This document shows, one piece after another, positions 56,675-64,000 of a stretch of DNA of 64,000 bases (position 1 is its first letter; each line of letters begins with the position of its first letter). Origin of the DNA: Whitmania pigra (taxonomy: Eukaryota; Annelida; Clitellata; Hirudinida; Haemopidae). The notes below the pieces were generated by a model. It made no database searches, was not told where the DNA came from, and worked only from the letters and a program-made list of their open reading frames with translations. Made by a program: the position numbers and the translations under genes. The stretch spans positions 2,283,501-2,347,500 of the forward strand of contig JAJTWR010000314.1 in the NCBI GenBank assembly GCA_021613335.1, given 5' to 3'.

Positions 56675-59600
56675 ATGGCAAATCGTCTGCCGGCGGTCGT
56701 CATCGATAATGGTACAGGGTGAGGACATGTATTTGAATGTTTAGAGTAATTTTGGATTGCTGTTTAATTATGTTCTATCAACATTTAACCGATGGAAAGT
56801 TACTGGTAAATGTTTATGAGAGATCCTGTTGCAGTACTCAATTAAAATCACTAATGGTCATTTAAATTTCATTTTTGCCAGTCAATCAATTGATTCAATT
56901 TTCTCAAAATTTTTCCTACTTTTAAGTTTATAATAAACAATTTCCTACAACTAATTTAGTTACTAAGTACAATTTTCCATTTACATCCTTTTAGATATAC
57001 CAAGATGGGTTATGCTGGCAACACCGAACCTCAGTACATAATTCCCTCATGCATCGCCATCAGGGAATCAGCTAAAATTGGAGATCAAGCAAGTCGTAGA
57101 GTTGGAAAGGGAGTTGAAGATCTCGATTTCCACATAGGAGATGAGGCCATGTCTGCTGCCAACTATGCTGTCAAGGTTGGTTTCATTTGTTGTACTTTTT
57201 TGTGTGATTTATTTTAATTATTGTTTATAATGTGTCTAGATGTGCAATGCAAGATGATATGATTTTTTAAAATTGTATTAAGCCTTGTTAAGACATATTA
57301 TAAGATTATATTTGTTGTTATCTGAGGTCAAATATATAAGATAAGATATAAATAATAACACTGGAGATGTGCATTGTAAAATAATATCATTCAGTTGATA
57401 TCATTATGACATTACATTCAGTGAATGTAATTGTTTAATTGTAATCTTTTCTTTGTACATGTTAATGATTCATTTTTAGTATGCCTCATTGTTTATGTTA
57501 AGATACGTAGAACATGATTTGAAACAAATGTATGAGTCAGTTACATCTTATATAGGTTTGTACCAAGCTTCTAATTTACAGATATTTGCTATTCGTGTAA
57601 TAAATAAATTTAAGCTAAGATGTCATACTTTTATCTCCCATATATGAATAGAAATAATGTTTTTATTTGTAATTGCAGTCTTAGTTTATTTTATGTTTTT
57701 TTTTTAAAGTATCTAATCTTTTGTATCTAAAGCACTGAAAGCACTGAATGTTCATTTATGAGTTTCATTTTAATATCACAACAATTGTTAAGTGTTTAAC
57801 CAATTATGGATTTAGATTGAGAAGAACATACATCATGTGATATAGGATTTCATCATCAGATCTTGAAAGTGAAATGTCCATCATAATTTAGAAATTTACA
57901 TTATAAAGACATCTTTGTCTGCAAATAATGCATAAACTTATATAATTCATAGTTGCTGCATTATCACAGCATTTAATTCTTAAAATTTACATTATAAAGA
58001 CCTCTTTGTCTGCAAATTATGCATAAACTTATGTAATTCATACATAGTTGCTGCATTATCACAGCATTTAATTCTTCAAAACACATCTTGTTTCAACATT
58101 CTTTAAAAAAATCTATTTTAAGCTTTAGCATTTTCTGTTATCCTTCCTGGTTTGTGAGCATTGTTTAAGGTGTCTACATGGGTAACTATTGTCATCAAGC
58201 CATATATGGCATGTTTATTTACTTAGCCAATTTAAATTATGCTAATTTATACCACTCAGTGGCCAATCAGGCATGGCATAGTAGAAGACTGGGATCTCAT
58301 GGAGAGGTTCATGGAGCAGGCCATCTTCAAATATCTGAGGGCAGAACCTGAGGATCATTACTTCCTTCTGGTCGGTTGTTCTTGTTGCAGTTGTATTTGT
58401 ACTTCATTTATATGATGCCTTAGGCAGTGTCAGAGGCTCTTCTTAAGATCTGCATTGTAACTTCATTCATGAAAGTTCGGTCACGCTATTCCTCTCCCTC
58501 TCCGTTGATGGAGCTTTTTTTGTTATTATTATTATGGTCTTAAACAAATAAAGTGCATTGAGCCAGAACTGTGAAGTGATGCATTGCAATTTGCTGGGAT
58601 TGTTGTTTTTTTATGCTCTGAGTCATATATCCTTGTTGGTGGTCAACAAATAAAAATAAGATTTTTAAGTTTTGAGTCAAGCCATGATAAGTCAATTAAC
58701 TGTTGCTCAATCTTCGATAATGACAATAATAAGCATGGCATGATGAAATTAAAAGTATTAATAATCAGTCAATTGTTTTATTCGTTGACATGATTAGCCA
58801 TAATTTAGACATACTTCCTGTTGGCTGTTACTGATACTGATGGAGATAACTACCATCATTGTCAAGTGGAGAACCATGATGTTATCAAATACTGTTGAAC
58901 TGTGAAGAGTTAAAAATATCATTAAAAGCAGATTTTTATGAGTTTCAGGGTCTGATTTTTTTAAGGAGTTATTTATGCGCAACTATTATTATTATTATTA
59001 TTATTATTGTTGGTCTTGTAAATAGTATTGTTTTTAATTGTTTATGACATCAGAAAAGCTGAATCATTTGTTTAGCATTAGTCCTCAATGCATCGATTGT
59101 ACACTTTTTTGTAATTTTTTTGCAATTACGTCTTATAATCTGAAATAAATGTTCTGAATGAAGTTGAAATTGATCTGCAGATTGTTGTTCAAAATATTCA
59201 TCATCATCATAATTACAGACTGAGCCTCCACTGAATACACCAGAGAACAGAGAGTACACAGCTGAGATCATGTTCGAGTCTTTCAATGTGCCTGGCCTCT
59301 ACATTGCTGTCCAGGTGGTTATCAGTGATTTGCCAATTAATATTCATGATTGGTCTTCCAGAAGTGCTGAATATTTCAGTGCACGGAGAATTCATTTGAT
59401 TTTTATAATTATGGGCCTATATTTAGACTATTTTAATAAGTCAATCTATTCGAAAGTTGAATTTATTTGCATTGTGCTAGTTTTGTTTGACGTTTTTATT
59501 TTTAAACTGTCCTCGATAACAAGCAACAAACCTTTTTTTTTTGCCAAAAATAAAGCATTAAGTGAAGACTCATAATTACTTTAATAGGCCTTTTCATCTC

Positions 59601-61308
59601 TTAATCAATACAAGTGCTTTTCTTTCACAACTTCCTTATGCCATCTAATAAATAAATCATAGAAATCCTCAACTCATTCCAGGCAGTCCTGGCTTTGTCG
59701 GCATCGTGGACCTCGAAGCAGTCGTCGGAGAGGACTCTCACTGGAACAGTCATTGACTCTGGTGATGGAGTCACTCACATCATTCCAGTCGTTCGTTGAG
59801 GAGTTTTGATCTTTATTTTTTGTCGAAAATATACGATTCCGATTAATGTCAGTAATTTTGAATATTTTTATTAAATTTATAATTTGTATGTTAAAACGAA
59901 GTATAATGTTATATAATATATTTGTTAACCTCTTGTAATGCTTTGTGAACTTATTGCACTTGCGTCTGCCAGGCTGAGGGATATGTCATCGGCAGTTGCA
60001 TCAAGCACATCCCAATCGCCGGACGTGACATAACCTTCTTCATCCAACAACTGCTGAGGGAGAGAGAGACCAACATTCCACCTGAACAGTCCATGGAGAC
60101 TGCCAAAGCCATCAAGGTCTGATCTGATATCCGACTTTGATTGTAGATGAAGTCTTGCTGTGATATCTAAATCAACGATGGCGATGAGATGATTTTTAAA
60201 AGATATTTTCTACCAACAGGAGCAATTCTCTTACGTCTGCCCAGACATAGTGAAGGAGTTTGCCAAGTACGACTCCGAGATGTCGAAGTGGATCAAGACC
60301 TACGACGGAGTCAACTCCGTCACCAAGCAACCTTTCAGTGTCGAAGTTGGATACGAGAGATTCCTGGGACCAGAGGTGTTCTTCCATCCAGAGGTAAGGT
60401 GGCAAGCTTATGGATATGATGGTTGGTAGGAATGGATATTAAGCAGGTACTTACTGATTGTCAGTCTAGGCCAGTCTGAAAAGGATTGTTGTCTTACGTG
60501 AGCATCGGTAATAGTTTACGAATTCCAATTTGTAGTTCACCAATCCTGACTTCACCGTCCCCATCTCGGAAACTGTCGACGAGGTCATCCAGAACTGCCC
60601 AATTGATGTGAGGAGAGCCCTCTACAAGGTTTGTTTCTTAATTAATTACTTAAGGTTTTTTTTATCATGTTTTTTCTTTTTTTTATGGTTTTAATTTGTT
60701 GTCCATTTCAATACAGGTTTGAATATAACGAAGGCTTTCGATTTTATTTTAACATCATTCAACAATGTGCAGAATATTGTCCTGTCCGGAGGTTCAACAA
60801 TGTTCAAGGACTTTGGAAGGAGAATGCAGAGAGACGTCAAGAGATTTGTGGACAACAGACTTAAGATCAGCGAGGAACTCAGTGGCGGTACACTTAAGGT
60901 TGTGTTTCTAATTTGCTTTAACTTTCTTCATTTGATTATTTAATCTTTACATAATTATTATTCAATTTATGCAAAAACTAAATAAAACTTTTAATCTAAT
61001 TATTTCAGCCAAAGCCAATAGATGTCCAAGTGATTACTCACAACATGCAGAGATATGCTGTGTGGTTTGGAGGAAGTATGCTTGCTTCCACTGTGAGTAT
61101 CCATCTTCAATGCTTCCTTGTTGTTGAAATGATTTAACTATACTTGATTATTGATTTTTGAAGTACTTTAAAAATTTATTAGTAAATTTATAATTGTTTA
61201 CCATACTTTCAGCCCGAATTCTACAGGGTCTGCCATACGAAGGCTGACTATGACGAGTTTGGCCCGTCGATTTGCCGTCACAACCCAGTTTTTGGAGCTA
61301 TGTCTTAA
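56675..61308 (+). CDS. ACTR3: Actin-related protein 3
   Basis: ARP3 is an actin-fold ATP-binding subunit of the Arp2/3 complex, which nucleates branched actin filaments. The 11 exons are 56675-56718, 56995-57175, 58260-58370, 59219-59314, 59683-59790, 59973-60116, 60220-60393, 60536-60628, 60773-60898, 61009-61092 and 61213-61308, giving 1257 nt and exactly 418 residues, the length of human ARP3. Key segments are [17 protein letters not shown] (phosphate loop 1), [36 protein letters not shown] (phosphate loop 2), [40 protein letters not shown] and [13 protein letters not shown], ending [15 protein letters not shown]. All junctions are GT-AG and keep frame. The donors of exons 3 (GTCGGT) and 5 (GTTCGT) are weak but forced by conservation. 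Intron 2 is about 1.1 kb and contains a tandem duplication. The gene is head to head with Homer and tail to tail with RAB5. Confidence 0.97.
57890..58078. repeat. Tandem duplication of about 90 bp in ARP3 intron 2
   Basis: The segment AATTTACATTATAAAGACAT ... GCATTATCACAGCATTTAATTC occurs twice in succession (about 57890-57980 and 57980-58076), with about five differences and a 4-bp insertion. Confidence 0.85.
58384..58450 (-). repeat. SINE tail fragment in ARP3 intron 3
   Basis: The plus strand reads AGTTGTATTTGTACTTCATT ... GATGCCTTAGGCAGTGTCAG AGGCTCTTCTT, a diverged reverse complement of the SINE tail. Similar tail scraps occur at about 47325-47370 and 63540-63572. Confidence 0.6.
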
Positions 61309-63199
61309 GCGGTTTGGTATTGGATGAGAACATGGTAGCAGGCAAGGAGAACCACCAATCGTATAAGAGAAAATTGCACGAACTTTGGGGGATATGATTA
61401 ACATTTTTATGGTAATATTGTTACTGACATTCTACGTGTGACTTTAAAGCTTTCTTAGCAGGAAGGTCGCATTAGGGATTATGTTGTTGACAACAAGAGT
61501 GAGGGTGACAGACACCATACTAGAAATGATGATTATTGTTATTATTAATGTTCTGATGCTTATGATGATAGTGATCTCTGTTACCAATTTACGAAAATTT
61601 CCCCAAACCTGTCAGGTAAATGAAACGACAAGCAATTAGTTTGAATCTCTTTCGAAGTTGAATTAAGGCATCATGCCTTGTGGCGATGTGGAGATGACAT
61701 GGATGATCGTTTAAAGTATGGTGATTGTTGGAATATTTTTGTGCATAATTTTGTTAGTGATGGGCTTCGAAATGATATGAAATCGAAGTTGTCTCTTGCT
61801 TCACCATGAAAAATGTGGTAATTTACTCCTACACAGTTAAAATTCAAGGCTTTAGAATTATTTTTTTTTGTTTCTCTTAATCGAGTCAGTCTTTTTTGGA
61901 TTATAAATTATGGCTCAAAATAACATAGCCTTGAAATAGTTTCAGAGAAATTCTAAGTTTTAATTGGTTGAATCATGGATAGTTAGGCATCTAGTCACAA
62001 TGACACAACTGTAAGTAATGGCTTGGAATGAGGCCTTCTTTGTGAATCACTCAGATGCATCAAGCTAAAGGGAGAATTGGGTCCTGTGAGTGCCTTAGAG
62101 TTTGAGAATAATTTGCAAGTGGGAATGTCTGACGACGAATGTTTCAGTTGATTGATTCAACGATTGCGTCGAGCATTTGAGGTCTTTTTGTAAGATTATA
62201 TAAATCAGTTGCGAGGTGGGCGGGGACCACGCGATTTTTGGGTGCCAATCGGGGTTTTAAATTGATGAAACTTTACAAAAATGACCTTTTTTGTCTTCCT
62301 TTATCAAATTAACATAGTGCTGGGGCCTGAGATTTTTGTCAGTGACCCTGATTAGTTGTAATATCTAAATCAAAATCTTGCAAAAATTACGGGTATTACG
62401 AGTTGGCTTTTATTGTCCTACCATAATTTCGAAAACGTGGCAACTTATGTAATGTCAGAGAACTTGGGTAAGCACCAATACTTAAGAGAAGAATTGTTAT
62501 TAAAGCATCACTCGAAGCCAGAATTGGGGGGGGTGAAAATAAAATGTTGTAAAACAATTTTTCCAATTTGTAAGGTGGACTTTTCGGGAATAATTCTTCT
62601 GGAGCAGGATGAGTAAAACGGACATGCACAACACGAAGCTAACAAGCTGTGAGAACAACATAAAATCACGACGCCAGCAGCAAGAAAGTTACTTTGAGTT
62701 ACAAATTAAAACCAAATTAATTCCTTGTAACGTAACAACAAGAACCAGTAAGTAGGATCTCTCCTTCATTGTCGAGTGGTGGAACAAACATGTAATGGAT
62801 TTTATTTATCAAAGATGGAAGCCTGAATTTGATCCAAAACTAAACATTTGCTTGCATTGGGAACCAGGCAAGTGCATGAGTGACAGCTATAAACTACTCA
62901 TTTCATCTGAGTTATAAGTCAATTTATTATTTTCAAATTAAGCGATTAATAGTCAACTCTCAGACAGTAGTAGATAGAGATTAAAAATGTGCAATGTTAA
63001 ATTCCTATCCACCTCCTCTGATCCCATGTTACTTTGAGCGGGCTGTGGCAGGCATCCATAGCAGTCATAGTCATTATCACCATCTTCAGAATGATAAGGA
63101 ATATACACACGATAAAAATGATAAGAATAACATTATCTATAATATTAATAATCAAATTGTCCTCATAATTCCTTATTCGAAGAAGCGCTCCCAAGGTCT
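61309..63199. other. Region between the convergent 3' ends of ARP3 and RAB5
   Basis: About 1.9 kb holding both 3' untranslated regions. No gene motif was found. The short open frames near 62400-62650 lack any recognisable pattern. I could not assign a poly(A) signal to either gene. Confidence 0.5.
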
Positions 63200-63798
63200 T
63201 CAATTGCAGCAACCTCCGGACTGTTGGCGGTTCTGGGCGCTGTGTAGGTCGACCGAGCCAGGGGGCCTGGTTGGACCAGCAGCTACAGGTGTGGCCTTAG
63301 GTAGTTTCTTAGCTGAGTGATGAAGAAGGAGAACATCCAGGTAAATCCAACATTCCATATTAAAAGTCAAAGAAACACTCACCAATAGCAAGGAATATCT
63401 CATTGACGTTAATGGCTGTTTTGGCCGAAGTTTCCAGGAAAAGGAGCCCATTTTCATCTGCAAATTTGCTTCCATCCTGACAGAATTTGTAAAAAGATAT
63501 GATTAAAAAAACTTAATGATAAATAATAATAATTAATTTATAAGGCATCCATATGCATAGCATCAGAAACAATAAAATGCTCTACGCCAACTAGCTCATA
63601 CATTCAATAAACTATTGTGGATGAAAAAACGATCATGTCATTAGCACACTAAAATTCCATTTGCCAACCACTCACCTCATGAGACACAGCTCTGGATGCT
63701 TCCAAGTCATTTTTGTTTCCAGCGAGCGCCATTATGATGTTCGAGTTGGCCTGTCTCTGCAACTCCTCAATCCAACTCTTGGCTTTGTCGAAACTGTC
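63200..63798 (-). CDS. RAB5: RAB5 small GTPase, C-terminal exons; 5' part beyond the window
   Basis: RAB5 controls early-endosome fusion and endocytic traffic. Three exons are visible: 63676-63798, 63384-63476 and 63200-63312, all GT-AG and in frame. The first reads [20 protein letters not shown] then [18 protein letters not shown], with the guanine-specificity motif NKxD. The second has [20 protein letters not shown], with the ETSAK loop. The third starts [10 protein letters not shown] and ends QSGGCCN, a double-cysteine prenylation end close to the CCSN end of RAB5A. The order and wording match RAB5 rather than RAB21 or RAB22. The P-loop and switch regions lie past 64000. The 63799-64000 stretch is intron. 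Confidence 0.92.
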
Positions 63799-64000
63799 CT
63801 GCATAGAGGAATATTTAAAGGAATATTCATTTATGAATATGCAAATCAATCAAAATCAGAGCAAGGTAATTGGAGATGCAAATAGATTTTGAAGAAATAG
63901 AAAGAGCATCCAAAGTTGATTGGCAATTAACAATTAATTCCCCCAAATGAGACACATAAATAGAGTGGCTAAGTAGGGTTCTGCAGCAAAGCTTTAAAAT

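Noticed and set aside
62396..62629. Short frames on both strands in the ARP3-RAB5 interval
   Set aside because: No motif, no splice partners and no codon pattern; likely 3' untranslated or intergenic sequence.

Overview
The window is eukaryotic DNA from an invertebrate animal. It is AT-rich, genes are split by many short GT-AG introns (about 60 to 700 nt), and it carries the metazoan genes HOMER, ROGDI, XPC, RAB5, CUL2 and ARP3 among LINE, SINE, hAT and MITE copies. The species cannot be told from the sequence. I spliced the genes by eye, using frame continuity and alignment with remembered family patterns. Three gene models close exactly: CUL2 (19 exons, 769 aa), Homer (9 exons, 380 aa) and ARP3 (11 exons, 418 aa).

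Region 1 (1-39.1 kb) is a tandem cluster of CUL2-like cullin genes, all on the minus strand. From right to left it holds one conserved CUL2 (32738-39130), then divergent relatives at 26728-31911, 18393-21767, 5299-12901 and <1-4182. The outer two divergent loci share an odd exon order: homologues of CUL2 exons 12-13 are followed, in frame, by a second set that starts again at exon 7. The 5299-12901 copy is broken by several lesions and has a nearly complete LINE in its first intron. It and the 18393-21767 copy have almost identical 3' ends, so they duplicated or converted recently. Between the cullins lie a decayed BED/hAT transposon region (13.1-17.7 kb), a hAT MITE (22.05 kb), a foldback repeat (22.28 kb) and a hAT element with a perfect 8-bp target duplication (23150-25028).

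Region 2 (39.1-64 kb) is ordinary conserved gene space. ROGDI (41633-44479), the DNA-damage sensor XPC (45216-51476) and Homer (53749-56155) are on the minus strand. ARP3 (56675-61308) is on the plus strand, head to head with Homer across about 520 bp. The 3' end of RAB5 (minus, 63200 to beyond the window) closes the window. A tRNA-derived SINE family whose tail matches a LINE 3' end is scattered through introns, and a TA-flanked MITE sits in XPC intron 1, with its empty site preserved in a nearby duplicated segment.

The best candidate for something undescribed is the cullin cluster. A canonical E3-scaffold gene appears to have seeded fast-diverging paralogues that keep the neddylation-site region, where it is visible, but change or duplicate the substrate-receptor arm.
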